A stretch of DNA of 64,000 nt from Rotaria socialis (taxonomy: Eukaryota; Rotifera; Eurotatoria; Philodinida; Philodinidae): the NCBI GenBank assembly GCA_905331475.1, contig CAJNYU010000118.1, positions 62,001-126,000 on the forward strand, given 5' to 3'. Shown piece by piece: positions 47,920 through 60,700 of the stretch (positions are counted from its first letter, which is position 1; each line of letters opens with the position of its first letter). The notes under the pieces are model-generated. The model did not search any database. It was not told the DNA's origin and saw only the letters and a program-made list of their open reading frames with translations. A program made the translations under genes and the position numbers.

Positions 47920-50357
47920 TTGTTGGCGATGATGATGTTGCAGTTGCTGTTGCTGTTGTTGTTGAATTATTTCGAGACGATGAACTACCTGTATATGGTG
48001 CTGGTGAATTTCTTCCGATGGGTGGCCGATTGTTTGTCGAATAGATAGTACGTGCCGGAACTCCTGTTGATGGACTTGTGGGGCCCGAGTTTTGTCCTTG
48101 GGAAAAACTACCACTATTTATTCGTTGGCCACGTGTTACTTCATCATTTGTTATTTGTAATGGTGAATCTCGTCCTTCATGAGGTGAACGGTTATCTGGA
48201 AAACGATTATTGCGTGGTTTATATTGTTGTTGACGATTATTGACTGATTGTTCAGATGAGCGTGATGATGTATATTGTGTTGGTTCGGAACGTTGATTTG
48301 CTTTTGGATTATTCATTGAATAATTATTCGAACCACCACGTCGGTTATTGCCGGCGCCAGGTCGTTGTTCGCGCCAATTGCCACGTCTAGTTATCAAAGG
48401 ATAGTTTTTAACTTAAATATTACAATTGAAACAAACAAATATTTTACTTTGGATTATATTCTCCATCATAACGAAATTCTGATCGACGATCATTCGGATG
48501 TGCACGCGACGATTGATTATTTTTTGTATTACTATTTCCATCATCGATACTTTGTGCTTGATTCAATTCAGGCGGACGTTTCACACCTAAATATATTCAA
48601 TTATGTTTTTTTTTCTTATCCAGAAAGATTGAAAAGCAATTATGAATTTACTAACCTGCATCATCTTCATCAACATCTTCAGTGTGTCCGCCTTTTTCAA
48701 TTTCCGACACTTTCTTTTCAATGTCAACTAATTCATCAGCAGTCAGTTGACGAATCGGAACATTTCTGATACAACGAGAAAAAAGAAATTATAAAAATTT
48801 AACTGAACGAAGAAACAAAATAGAAATATATTTCGTATTACAAAGTTCAAAAGCAAATCGCTCATCCTTCCCTTGAATCGAATCAAGTTTAGAGAAAATC
48901 TTTCAGTGGCCCTTCTCTCGTGCTGACAATCTTAAGGATATTCCTGAAATGCTTACGTATATTTGCTTTCATCAAAATCCGTTGTTGTATTGAATTTTTC
49001 ACGATTTGTATGAAACATATCTTCTGGATCATAACCAGCCTGAAAACATAATAAAATCAATATTTTTTGTATAGAAAAAATGTACGACTTTCTATTTTAC
49101 TTTTCCATCATCGCCTAGATCAAGATCTTCAAATGTATCTGGATCAATATCGTCAGAACCATAAAAATGTTCCATACGATTGAAACGTTCATCTTCTAAT
49201 TGATTCACTTTTGGATTTTCATCAAGCATACCTAAATCTTAAATTTGAAATCAAAATCATACGTCTTTGTTTTACTTACATTTGCCATTGCCAGTTAAAT
49301 CGATATCACTAGCAATTATTTCAACAATATTTGACGATGATATAATACGTTTATTTAAATCTAAGGATTGTGCTGAACTCTCAACTGTATCCAATAGATC
49401 GATTAGTGATGTGGATAATCCCATGATATCATTATTATTATTATCCAATCGATGAGCTACTGATAAAAGAACATCACCATTAGGCGATATTGTTTCAAGT
49501 ACACCATGAAAACGTTCTCGTTCAGTTGTTTGAATAATAACTGGTTGACCCTTAAAAGTAGAATACTTTCATGAATTATCAGTAAAATACATTTATCATT
49601 AGACTTAGCTGGTATTTTATCTGATCAGTCAGTACTCACTCATCATTCAAGCTGAATAATATATGTCGGATTTTTTTTTAAGGAAAAGGACTAGTCTAGG
49701 TTAGAAAAACAAAATGAAATATTTCTCTCAGTTCTTTTCGGAAATTATTTAGAATCGTAAGTTCAAACTTCTGAAATCTTTCTTCGTCTCAAAATGATAG
49801 CCGTCGGCTTCTCTTGTTATTAAATGAACTTACCAATAAGCCAACAGTTACAGCATGAACAAATCGAGAATTTCTATAAATGCCTTCCGACTAAATGATA
49901 TTCGTTTTAGAAACAAAAAGAACAATTCTTTCCAAATTTTCTACATACTTGAGACATATTCTTTGTTAAAACTGACCTTTGTAGATTTGAGTCCAATCTA
50001 AATTAAGTATATCTTGTTTTTTTTCTGAATACAAAAAATGTAAATCAAGCCATACAGCAACTAGCAAATTAAAATTCTCAGTTTTCGTTATTTTAAACTA
50101 CTAAATAAACAAAATCAATCGAAAATACTGTTTCATATTTCTGATTTTACCGTTTAGACTAAATTGAAATTTACCAACTCAATTTTTTTTAAGAGAACAA
50201 ACAAAATTTTATCTACTCACTCAGATATATTGCTTGCATTCACCGTTGAATCATTAACATCATAGGTATTGGCTGAACCATTTGTATGATGAGCGTTTGA
50301 AGCTGGTAATGCTTTATTAACTGTTGCTGCTCGTGGAGCAGTTCTTGTTGATGACAT
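45554..50357 (-). CDS. ATXN2: Ataxin-2 homologue with Lsm, LsmAD, PAM2 and polyglutamine tract
   Basis: About 14 exons on the minus strand from ATG at 50357 to TAA at 45554-45556. Early exons: 50357-50221, 49873-49834, 49550-49280, then 49.2 kb onward. The Lsm domain spans SRFVHAVTVGLLGQPVIIQT, ERFHGVLETISPNGDVLLSV and NIVEIIASDIDL. The LsmAD part reads RFNRMEHFYGSDDIDPDTF and AGYDPEDMFHTNREKFNTTT. A basic RG/N-rich region follows (RGNWREQRPGAGNNRRGG), then the PABP-binding PAM2 motif GLNPEADEFVPVFS at about 47280-47330, a long polyQ tract and a Pro/Gln/Tyr-rich tail ending PPGNYNR. Ataxin-2 is a cytoplasmic RNA-binding regulator of mRNA stability, translation and stress granules. The Lsm start uses an inner acceptor (TTTATAG, 49875) because the outer one breaks the frame. 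Divergent from DET1 across 659 bp. Inner exon edges in the 45.5-49.2 kb part are approximate. Confidence 0.92.
46972..47117 (-). repeat. Polyglutamine-coding CAA/CAG tract in ATXN2
   Basis: On the minus strand about 48 codons, nearly all CAA with scattered CAG and two Leu interruptions near the C-terminal end, encode a Gln run. Plus-strand and other minus-strand frames give Val, Asn and Ala runs, which are artefacts. Smaller Gln runs lie at about 45662-45702, 47585-47612 and 47895-47960. Confidence 0.9.
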
Positions 50358-51016
50358 AATAATCAATAAATGAAATATCCGTTTGACAAAAGAAAAGCAA
50401 TAATTAAAAGAATAAATAAATCTGCGCTATTCGCCGTATTCACAAACACATACGTCTGTTAAATTAAATCCAAAAAAGAAATAAACGGGACGTTGTAGAA
50501 CACACGCACACACACGGAGAAAAACAGACACGTCAACTGACGGTATGTATTAATTCTAAAGAAAAAGTAAAATGAACAACTTAGATTAATCGTACTAAAT
50601 AAAACTTCTTGTCATTTATATATCGAAATGAATAGTAGACAGAATGAAGAAAAAAAAAAGAAAACAAAACTTCACCATCATTTTCCAACCATTTCTTTTT
50701 GTATCTACATAAACATTGATAGTAGCGAACTTTTTTTAAGTTTAAATGTGATTATTAGATTGATTCTTTTTTTATTTAAATAAAAAATTTTCTAGAAATT
50801 ATGTATTTAGCATTTGCTAATTTCCATTATTCATGTCGCTACGTTCCAAAAGAATTTTTGCGTCGATTGTAGTGTTCTCTATCTATCATGATGACGAAAG
50901 TAAACATCACCCATTAATTTTTCTTGCCATATGATTGTATGACAAAGTTTGAAAAAAGAAATCCATTTTCCTTTCTAGCATGTGACTGATCATAGAAAAG
51001 AACAGAGAGACTATTA
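50358..51016. promoter_or_regulatory. Divergent (bidirectional) promoter region between ATXN2 and DET1
   Basis: 659 bases separate two divergent start codons. It must hold both promoters and 5' UTRs. On the DET1 side a TTTCCTTTCTAG acceptor-like site ends about 38 bases before the ATG. No TATA box was clearly placed. Confidence 0.45.
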
Positions 51017-54000
51017 ATGGCATCCTCTCTCTCATCGTCATCATCAAAACGTAGAAATCTATTTAATTTTGCTCAAAGTCGTACAGTGATCAATGATGAT
51101 CAAGAAAATCTTTTGCATCGTGCAATCCCGAAACATAATTTAGCAAGTTGGCTACGTGATCGAGAACTTGGCTATACAAAATCCCGAATAAATCTTTTTA
51201 TTGCACGTCGTACAAATGTTTATCGTGCTATTCATCCGTCTTATTCAATTTTAATGTGCACAGTACCACAAGCTGTATACATTAGAAGATTTTCACCGAA
51301 TGGACAATATTTACTGGCATTTTCACATGATCTTGAGTCTTTAATCGTATATAAATACAAGGGTAAAATGATGTTATGATAATTTATATGCATGAATATG
51401 ACCATTGAAAATATATGGATTTTTCGATAGAAACGATAGGTTATTCTAGCTTATACAAATAACGCAATAACCATACTAAATTACCCGTACAAAATGTAAA
51501 AGTTGCTCTTCCTTTCTAGTAAGAGTATGTTATTGCGCCATAGGTTTTCATTATGACCCAGCATTTTGTTTTATAAAGTTCGGTACAGTTTCTAATTTAG
51601 TGATTTGTCGCTGTATAGATAGTTTTTATATGAGATCAATTCTATAAATATTTAAAGTCAATTTGATAATTATTTTCAAAGAATGAAATGTTTAATATTT
51701 ATTGAAAATCTAATTCATATTTATTAATGGAGTCTATCGTTGTAGGAAAGATTGTTCAGTTCAAGAATATATTTTTCATATGATCGATTAATTAGTCTTC
51801 TAATTTATGTTTGATCATGTAGATAATTTCGAGACACACTTCAAATACATCTAATTACGTCTTTTCATAAGAAAGAAAAACTGCTACATGCCGTAAAAAT
51901 AAAACAATATTTGAATTGTTGTATTATTATAACAATTATATATAGGGTGCACTTGTGTCATGAAATAGGATATCCATAAAAAATGATTATATCCTCTATC
52001 GTATATGAATAATTGGCAATATTGTTTTTCGAATTAGCAATTCGTCTCGTAACACAAGGATACTTTCAATATGGTTTCTTATTATGAGAAAAAGCATTGA
52101 CTAAACCAGTCATATTATCTTTCAACACAAAGTATATCTCTAGCATTCTCTTTCAGACACGTAGCATAAAGTAATTTAGATCGAGTAATGAAAAATCACT
52201 GTTTTTTAATTATCATTTTATTATATGCTTTAATTATGTAGAGTTTGCTGACAAGCGGATGACGTGATAGCAGAAAAAGCGAGAGTAGTTACATAAGAAA
52301 TAGTACAAACTCATGATTAAAATGGTTTCGTTTGTTAACATAGAGGACCAATAAATAATGATAAAATAATCGAAAATGAAACGAATATCAAAACTTAAGA
52401 GTTAAAATTTTCTTTTCGCCAGACTATAGGGTACGAAACGAACTTCCACTATACATGTCTATTGGGATGCTTCTATTTTTGTTTATTACTTTTTGAATAT
52501 TTGAAATATGGTAGTCATAAGAGAATGCGTGTGATAAAAGTTCCGTAGAATGAGATAAAGAGAAAGATTTTATAGTGTACATACACAAACCTTATCCTAC
52601 ACATATCTACTAAAAATATATGAAACATTTTCCTCATCAAACAATCTAATCTGGCAAGAATTCAGATATATATTCGTCCTGTTGACAAGAGCCACAGGAG
52701 TGTCTTCTCTAAGAGACTGATAAAAAGAAATGTTGATTGATGAGTTAAATTAGTAGGAAAAAAAAGATATAACTAGGTCAAAATGAAAAGTAATATTCGA
52801 GATTCCATAGCATTTTTAAATAGATAAGTTTAAAATAGAACACGAATCAAAATTTGCATAGTGAGAATTTCGTAAGAAATTTGAATACAAATTTTGTTTC
52901 CAAGATATCAAAACTTATTTGCATGTGCTAAATGAGATCTCTAATACAAAAAAAAAATATATTGTTATATCACAAATACCAAAATCAGATGTCGATAGTT
53001 AAGAAACCTGTTTGACCTTTGACTAATTACGAGTTTTTCAAAAAAAATCATGACAGTAACACAATTACTACTGTCTTATTATTACTATATACAGTATACG
53101 AAAAATTAAAAAAACTAACTAATATAAATTTATTTTAGGCTTTGAACGTATCTATCCTAATCTTGTTCAATGTTCTCCATCAACGAATTATACACGTTTA
53201 GATGAAAATGGTGATAATGTTCGACAAATTTTATCTGATTCAATTAATTGTGAAAAATTACGTGACCAAGCATTCAATAAGATCTTTGAACATCATGTTA
53301 CCATACAAATACGTTCATCATCAGTGGGCTATTCGTTAAATCGTAATCATATATATTGCCTTTTTTCGACTGATCAATATGCTATAATATGTGCATCAAA
53401 ATTAGTCAACGAACAACAACATCCACCCTATAATCAATTGGTTCAATCAAATGAAGATCTTAATCCATTATCGAGATTTTATTTTGAACATTTTCTCATA
53501 TTTCTTATCGATTATTCTCGTGGCATTATATGTCAACAGCTTGAATTTCAATTTGATCGTATTGGTTTAACAATATATAACTCAACATTAGCTATACTAT
53601 CAATTCAACATCAAAAATTACATTTATATCACATTGATGAAAAAAATGGCAAACTTATCGAATTGTTAACTGTAGGGAAATTCGCACAAACAAAAGAAGA
53701 ATTTTTATATAAATATAGTTTACCAAAAAATTTATTAGCCATGTCACCACGTTTATTAAATAAGAAAAATTTTAAACGAAATTCAGCATCAATGTTTGAT
53801 AAATGGGAAGAAAATGATAATAGTGCTCAAGGAAGAAAACGCATTCGTGATCAATTTAGGGAAAATCAGAGCAGTGATTCGCCATCATCACGTTTGTTAT
53901 CACATAATGGAACTTCATTTGTTCGAGAAGAACTCCATCGACCATTTACTCCACCTCCAATAAGAATTTCACAAAACAACAGTAATAGTGATAATAATAA

Positions 54001-55818
54001 TGAAGAAACACGAAATAATTTTAATCCCAATAGGGACACTAATGATTTGGCTTCAAATTTAGCTCAGTCAATATTTCAACGTGAAAATCGACCTATTAGA
54101 AGTGATTTTCTTACTTGTCCAGCGAGTACGACATCATCAGGTAATATATTATTATTATATGAAAAAAATTATTTTCGTTGCTATAGATATTTATTTAATA
54201 TATTCTTTCTAAGATTCAGTCAAATCTCGTTATCGAATGTATTATAGAAGAGAAAAGTCGTACTATGAAATCTTTTCTATCAAAATAAATGTATTTTGAA
54301 AGTTGCCTTCTCATCATTTGCTTTGATGCATATAAAAGATCGATCTGAAAAGCCATCGTAGGTTAGACGATCATAATTATAACATTCATTGAATAGGAAC
54401 TAAACTTGTGAGATCACAGAGCTTCTGGAGAGTCTCGTTCAAAAATTTGACGCATTTTAAAACTAAATGATTCGATTTCATTTTAAAGCCATTTTTTGTT
54501 TTCAAAATAGAAATGATATTTTTCTTAGCAATAATCTTAGAACTAGAAAATCCAAGTTTTTTTTTTTGGACGAATTTTTTTGCTATTCAAGCTGCCATTT
54601 CTAGACTCTAAACACTGTGAAACAAGGATTTTTAGTAGATATTCAATAGACAAATTTATAGAATTATTTTATTTAGAAAATGATCATGATATGTCCGCCG
54701 TGGCTGACGATGATGATAATAATGATGATGATGAAGATGATACTGGTCAACCTAGGAATCTAACTCGCATAGCATATTCAACAGATCGAACAATAAATGA
54801 TTCAAATGATGATTATTGGTCCGTAGTACAAAATCAAATATTATTACCCATGAATGATAAACAATTATGTACATTAAAACAACGCTTGTTAACATATTTA
54901 TATAAACGTGCCAAACAAAGTAATAAACAATTGCGTTTTATTCATTCATTTAACGATTATCTAGCAAGTAAATTCTATAAAGTACAATTTCTAACAAATA
55001 ATATTATCCTACTTAAATTTGCACATGAAACAATTGTCAATAAACGACAACAAGAACAGCAAATGCATTATGCTTTATTTGTTGTTTATGATATTCAAAC
55101 ATCAACAATATTAAATATATATGATGATTCATCAATTGAATTAGCTAATATATTTGAAAAATATAATGATGATTTTCGTTACTCATCATCTTACGGTTTA
55201 ATTAATTATGAAGATCTCGAATTTTTTCCTTTATCAACTTATGCTGGTCGTCGTCAATTTGAGCATATGTATTATAATCAAGCATCGACCGGTGAGTCTG
55301 ATTCAATAAAACGTTTACTTATGCAATTACCACTACGCACAATAACACATACGATATCTCCTTATCTTGATTTAAATTTATATTCATATGATGATAAAAT
55401 TGTTCATATTGATGATATGATAAAAACATGCCCAAATAATCCTGTAAGATTTTTTTCACGTGATTGTCAAAGAATGAAATTTCAATTAACATTAACAAAT
55501 CGTTCAATTATTTTGCCACAATTTATAACAAACGACAATCCAACATCAACATTAACAGCAACTACAACAACAACAACAACAACAACAATTATAACACCGA
55601 CAATAACAAATCACAACAATAACCCAACAGCAACAACAACAACAACAACAACAGCCAATCCATTATTTATTCCAAATACTTTATCTACTAATCGTCGTAC
55701 TACATTGGCTACACTTTGGCATCCCATAGAACCGTTTTGTATAACGATACAACGGTGGCCAAGAGATCTTGATAATATACATAATTTTCATTTATATCGG
55801 CCACCAAATTTGAGATAA
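51017..55818 (+). CDS. DET1: DET1 (de-etiolated 1 homologue), CRL4 ubiquitin ligase component
   Basis: Three exons in phase: 51017-51362, 53139-54140, 54677-55818, giving 829 aa, well above the usual 550. Conserved blocks in order: IRRFSPNGQYLLAFSHDLES, LVNEQQHPPYNQL, FEHFLIFLIDYSRGIICQQL, LAILSIQHQKLHLYHI, LKQRLLTYLYKRAKQ, ALFVVYDIQTSTILNIYDDS, SDSIKRLLMQLP, SPYLDLNLYSYDDK and LWHPIEPFCITIQR. DET1 joins DDB1, CUL4 and COP1 in a ligase that controls c-Jun/ETS factors and de-ubiquitination modules. The extra length comes from a Ser/Asn/Arg-rich insert at about residues 320-460, an Asp-rich segment after the second intron, and Thr runs near the C-terminus (55560-55660). Introns are long (1,776 and 536 bp). 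DMAC1-like starts 233 bp downstream. Confidence 0.93.
55556..55653 (+). repeat. Threonine-coding ACA tracts in DET1
   Basis: Two (ACA)n runs encode poly-Thr stretches inside the last DET1 exon, between the conserved RSIILPQF region and LWHPIEPF. They sit in a loop-like insert absent from the vertebrate protein. Confidence 0.8.
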
Positions 55819-56051
55819 AGCAATTCCATCTCTCTTCCTACTCTCCATGAATTTTTTCGTTTCATCTTCTTCAGTATACCTGTATCTAAAAAATAAGAAT
55901 AATTCTTCTTGTGTTATAAGAATTGTGAAAGATTTAACAATGTTCTTTTTGTGTTCGCACTGATTGACTATTTTCATATGAAAGATAAATTGTATATCAT
56001 AAATTTTTTTTCAGATAATAAACATTGTATTTGTATTTATTTATCTAACAG

Positions 56052-57529
56052 ATGCCTGTTGATAGATCTTTACCAGCCATGCAACAGCCACCAGCTTGTT
56101 TTTCGTGTCATGCTCTTGGAATATCATCAGCATCGGCACTAGGAGCGTATATGTTCTATCAAGCTAAAAGAGCAAAAACGCCAACGCATCGCTTTACTTG
56201 TGCATTTTTTGGACTAGGTAAGGTGCACTCAATGCTGTACTAGTTTGAAAAAAAAATAGTTCCTTATCAATAGTAAAAAATAGACATTAATCGTTTATTT
56301 TCTATTTAAAATGTTAAAATCTGATGAGAGGTATCCAAGGAATGAGAATTAGGAATTCTTGACGGTGTTCTCCTACAGTTCCTTGCACACTAAAGGTAAA
56401 AATATGGAAGATTCACCATCATTGTTGTTCTTACATTCATTTTCATCTGCAAAGTTGTGAGAATCAGTCGTTTCGTGCACAAATTATTTAAAAAAAAGCA
56501 ATATCGCGACTTTTCTGAATAGTGGAACTGCGAGGGAACCAATGACTGATTCTCATTTCCTCTAGGAATTATCACATCGGCACTGACAATTATTCGGCAG
56601 ATTAGGAGTTCCTATTTCTCAGTTATTGGACACGGCTGAACAAATAAGCTTTAAATGTGAACAATGTTTAACAGAATATTTCATATTTGATATAATAAAA
56701 CTATATAAGAAAAGTACAGGAGAAAATCTCATATGTACAAAATATGATGGTGTTGTAAATGAAACGAGTCAAACAGAAAATATGAAAAGTAGAGATAAAT
56801 CAATGGTTGATATGCAATTATTTAATGAAGAAATGAAAGCATTATTTCAAATCCTAAAAAAGATTGATAAAATAAAGATACATCAACGTTCGATGAAAAT
56901 CAATCGTGATATTCAAGTTATTATTGAAAAAGTTGATAATGACACTAATTTTAACTCAAGTAGATCACGATATGCGCAGAGCTTACGAAACGAAATAGTT
57001 AGATATGAACCGAAATCGTTACCTACATGGTTTGCTCGTTCAACTGTTTTTAGTGAACGTGATGATGAATTTGATTAAACTAATTTGTTATTGATTGATT
57101 GGTGCAAAACCGACATTTTACTGCTGTATTTGTTCTTTTTTTGTTTTCAGTAACTAGAAACAAATCATTCATAATTTTCTAATATAAATATTGATACTAT
57201 TAAAACGTAGGACAGAAAGCATACAAATGATTTTTATTTTTTATTGATCTAATGACTAGTGACAATAGCCTTGCGAATAAAATTCTTATCTATAAAATTT
57301 CCTTGTTTGGTTCATTTATTGATTTGTCTGTATATCAAAATTTATTTGATTCTTTAATTTCTTCAGGTTCTTTTATTTTTGCTTCTCATCGTGTTTCGTC
57401 TCTATTTAAAGATATGTAAGTTATTGATTCGTATCCGAATAATTCTCTTCACTATTTATTTCTATTAGATCACAACGTCACATTGCTACTACTAGACGAA
57501 TGCCAAGAAGCCTCGAAGAACGGCGATGA
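56052..57529 (+). CDS. DMAC1: DMAC1 (TMEM261)-like mitochondrial complex I assembly protein
   Basis: Three exons join in phase: 56052-56217, 57367-57415, 57469-57529, giving 91 aa. The start MPVDRSLPAMQQPPACFSCH leads into a C-x2-C motif and a first hydrophobic segment (ALGISSASALGAYMFYQAKR), then a second (CAFFGLGSFIFASHRV) and a basic tail. This two-TM plan with C-x-S-C before the first segment fits the short DMAC1/TMEM261 family, needed for assembly of the distal membrane arm of complex I; homology is plausible, not certain. A two-exon reading ending at the TAA at 57417-57419 is also possible, but GTAAGT at 57416 is a strong donor and exon 3 extends the frame. An acceptor-like TCTAACAG abuts the ATG. 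Intron 1 (1,149 bp) holds a TFIIE-alpha-like fragment. Poly(A) signals at 57638-57647. Confidence 0.6.
56332..56634. mobile_element. Probable small TIR/foldback element in the DMAC1-like intron
   Basis: TATCCAAGGAATGAGAATTA at the left is matched by the inverted right end GTGTCCAATAACTGAGAAAT, with further loose inverted matches inside (ATGAGAAT near 56342 and its complement near 56552). The right edge meets the start of the TFIIE-alpha-like frame. No clear target duplication; identification is tentative. Confidence 0.4.
56624..57078 (+). pseudogene. Truncated TFIIE-alpha (GTF2E1)-like fragment
   Basis: An open frame of about 150 codons without a proper start ATG ends in TAA at 57076-57078. 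It begins LDTAEQISFKCEQC, where vertebrate TFIIE-alpha has the lead-in to its zinc ribbon, and later reads MQLFNEEMKALFQILKKIDK, like the region just after the ribbon (NEQIEPIYALLRETED in vertebrates). The second zinc-binding pair is damaged: LICTKYDGVV keeps one Cys only. The whole N-terminal winged-helix half is missing, and the 5' edge abuts a probable TIR element. It lies in the intron of the DMAC1-like gene on the same strand. Most likely a partial duplicate or remnant; an exon of a spliced gene using upstream sequence cannot be excluded. Confidence 0.5.
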
Positions 57530-57637
57530 TCAAGCTAAAAGTATAATGGCATAGATTTTTTGTGTGTTGGTTTTTTAACTATTTTTGTTTTCGATGAAAA
57601 TGCCATTCATACATTGATAAAATTGATGATATTTTGT

Positions 57638-57647
57638 AATAAATAAA
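57638..57647 (+). terminator. Poly(A) signals between the DMAC1-like gene and VPS18
   Basis: Two overlapping AATAAA hexamers lie 109 bases past the DMAC1-like stop and 70-79 bases before the VPS18 ATG. This spacing is like that between genes of a trans-spliced operon. Confidence 0.55.
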
Positions 57648-57716
57648 GAATTACCAGAGAATCTTTCAAACTTTGATTCATATTGTTTGTAATATTCTTT
57701 TTTGATAGAAAAAAAA

Positions 57717-60700
57717 ATGATTGGCGATGATATTAATCAACAGTGGGCGTTTCAAGCACAAGAAAGATTCCGAGCTGATGAACAAGTGAGTATTGCGTCC
57801 TATTGAAAATGTTTCAGTGAGAATATTCATAGTGAAAGTTAGACAGTTATTTTTTTTTCTATTTGACATTCAGCATTTCATCTAAATCATAGATAAATAT
57901 ATTTGATTAAATGATTTAATATCATATTACGTTTTACGATATACTTCAAGAATTAGTGCAGCGAGTTTTCGAATGAACATGAAAAAGATATTTTAATTAC
58001 ACGATAGCCGCAAATTGTTCTCCATAAAGATCAAGATTAAGAACTTTTCCGTTTCATTTATTGAACTGTTCGATAATAGTATTCATGCGAATGTCTAATA
58101 GAAATATTTCGTTTTATCTTTATTTAAGCAATAGTATAGCAATCGTTTGCACAGCTGTATTCATTCGATGGCCTGAATTCATTTGTTTTGAGCTGCAGAG
58201 TTTCTATTCATAATTCAGAAGACACTCTCAAAACGAATGGTCCTTTCAAGCCGATGATTGAATCGACTGATATTTATTGAGACTAGAAAAATAAAATTTA
58301 ATATAGAATTAAAATGCAAAAATATTTCTCAAGGTGCAAAGTGTATTTCAAAATTAAATAAGAGTATAAGAATCTTTTATCCTACGCTTATCATTTTAGT
58401 AGAAATTTAATATCAATAAAAACAATTAACAAGCGATCTATCAGTCGAGTGTTTCTGTACATTTTTGTTGAATTCTATTTGCATTGTTATTCAATAAAAC
58501 ATACGATAATATATCCAAAAATATTTTATCTAGCTATATTCGATCATACTAATGAGATATTTCGTCGAAAATCTGGAAGTATACATTAATATTTATTCAT
58601 GAAATTTTTATTTTAGAGTTTAATAGCAGATACAAGTCTTGAACCAATCTTTGTCAAGAATGAACTTCCATGGAAGTAAGTTTTACTTTTCAATTGCTGC
58701 ATATTCAATAAGAAAAAGAAATATTTTAGATTTGACAGAAATACAAAAATTAATCATCTAGTTGTCTCAAATAATGTTTTTATTCTACATTTAAATGAGA
58801 AAACTATACAGCGACGATGTCTTGACGAACCACCAAAAGATGGAAAATCTTCATCAGTATTTGCAGGTTCGATTTCATTTATTTTAAATATCTACTTGCA
58901 AAACGAATTTTTTTTAATTTCTGAGTAGAAGTTCAAATACCAGATGCAATTAGTAAAGTGTTTCTTGATCCCTTCGGTCGTTTACTTATTGTATCAACAC
59001 GTGATAAACGTGATGTATACATTCTTGTGTCATCATCATATTCCTTAAAATTAACTAGAAAACCAATACGATTTGGCAATAATTTATCATTTGTTCTTGT
59101 TTCTGTTTCATGGTGTAATCGGTTTTTACAACAAAATGATGCCGTCGCACTTCTTGCTGGTCAAGATGGAAGCATGTATGAAGCTTTGATTCGAGCTGAT
59201 GGTGAAGTACTTTCATGTAATGAAGTTTACCCATCATTCAAAACTATTTTGGAAAAAAATCGAGATCGTGTCACTGGTATTTATTGTGATGTTAAAGTTG
59301 CCTACGAAGAAAATTCAAATATATTTGTTGTTATTACAACACAAACGTAAGATTACAACGAGTGGATTCTTATGAAATGAACAACATGTGAATACAACAA
59401 TAAAGATGATTTCAATCTCTATAAAAATCTGTTTTTACATTCACAGTTTGTTCAGTTCATTTTTAGCTCATCTATTGTGTAAAAACTTAATATTGATCTT
59501 TTCTTTTTTATAATAGAGCCTTATATTATTTTGAACATCAAATTGATTCATCACGCAAATCAGATTATTTTTCATCATTTTTTGCTTTTTTTCGTGATGC
59601 TTCATTATCTGATTTAAAATATCTCGAATTTCCAAGTGGTAATGCTGATAGTGAAATTCAAGTATTTGTTAAACGAAAATCATCTACAAATCAAAAATTA
59701 CAAAGACAATTTGCATGGATAACTGGTGCTGGTCTATACTATACAGATATAGATCCACTTAGTGTACAAAACTCGTTTCTTCAACGTCATCGTATTATCG
59801 ATTACTATATAGATAAAAGGATTAAGCAAAGAGACGAAGAAAAACCACCAAAATCTGTTGCATTAACAGAATTTCATTGTCTTATGATGTTTCCAAATGA
59901 AAATCAAATACGTGGTGTATGCACTATTAATGAAAAAATTGTTATGATTGATGGTTCTATGCAAGTAAGTTTTACTTATAAAAAAATATAGAAACCTCAA
60001 AAGAGCAAGCTGTCTCTTGATGTTTAATAATAGTGAAAATTATGTTTTACTGTTATATGATCATCAATGAGTAGTCAGCTATTAATATAGTAATAAAATT
60101 CTACAAAGAGCAGTTTATTATAATATGTGCCGATTCGTCACATGCCATAAAAGCAGCTGTTATCAAAATTTTTATATTATAACAATAGTTAACTGGAGGA
60201 GTATAGGCAAAATCATAGAAAAATAGAACATTCTTCTTATTATCAACACATGTTAAAAGAAAAATCCCTAAAGTTTTTATTCATAAGAGAAACTAAGTCG
60301 GTCATAGTTTTGGATTGTCATGAGTGGTAATAAAGTAAAAACGAAGCAATCAATATAAATATTCGATTAGAAAATATGATATATATATAGTTTAGCTTGT
60401 TAGTTTGATAAAATAACATTCTGTTGTACAAGTTTTGAAAGTATACTTACTTTAAATAAACAAATCTATTCGAAATATTTGGAATGTTGTAGAAGGTTTT
60501 AATAATGATAGATTATTTTTATAGCAACTCTTCAAGTATTTTACAGTATGAAATCTACATCTTCTAAAACTTGAAACTATTTTTTAGAGTGGTAAACCAG
60601 TTTGTTATGCCCGCGATCAAATGAATGATCAATTATGGGCATGCACTGAAGAACGTGTACTTCGTTATACAATTCAAGACGAACGTCGTGATGTCTGGCG

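Noticed and set aside
57417..57419. TAA as the stop of the DMAC1-like gene in a two-exon model
   Set aside because: A strong GTAAGT donor at 57416 and an in-phase third exon to 57529 fit better, though the shorter form is possible.
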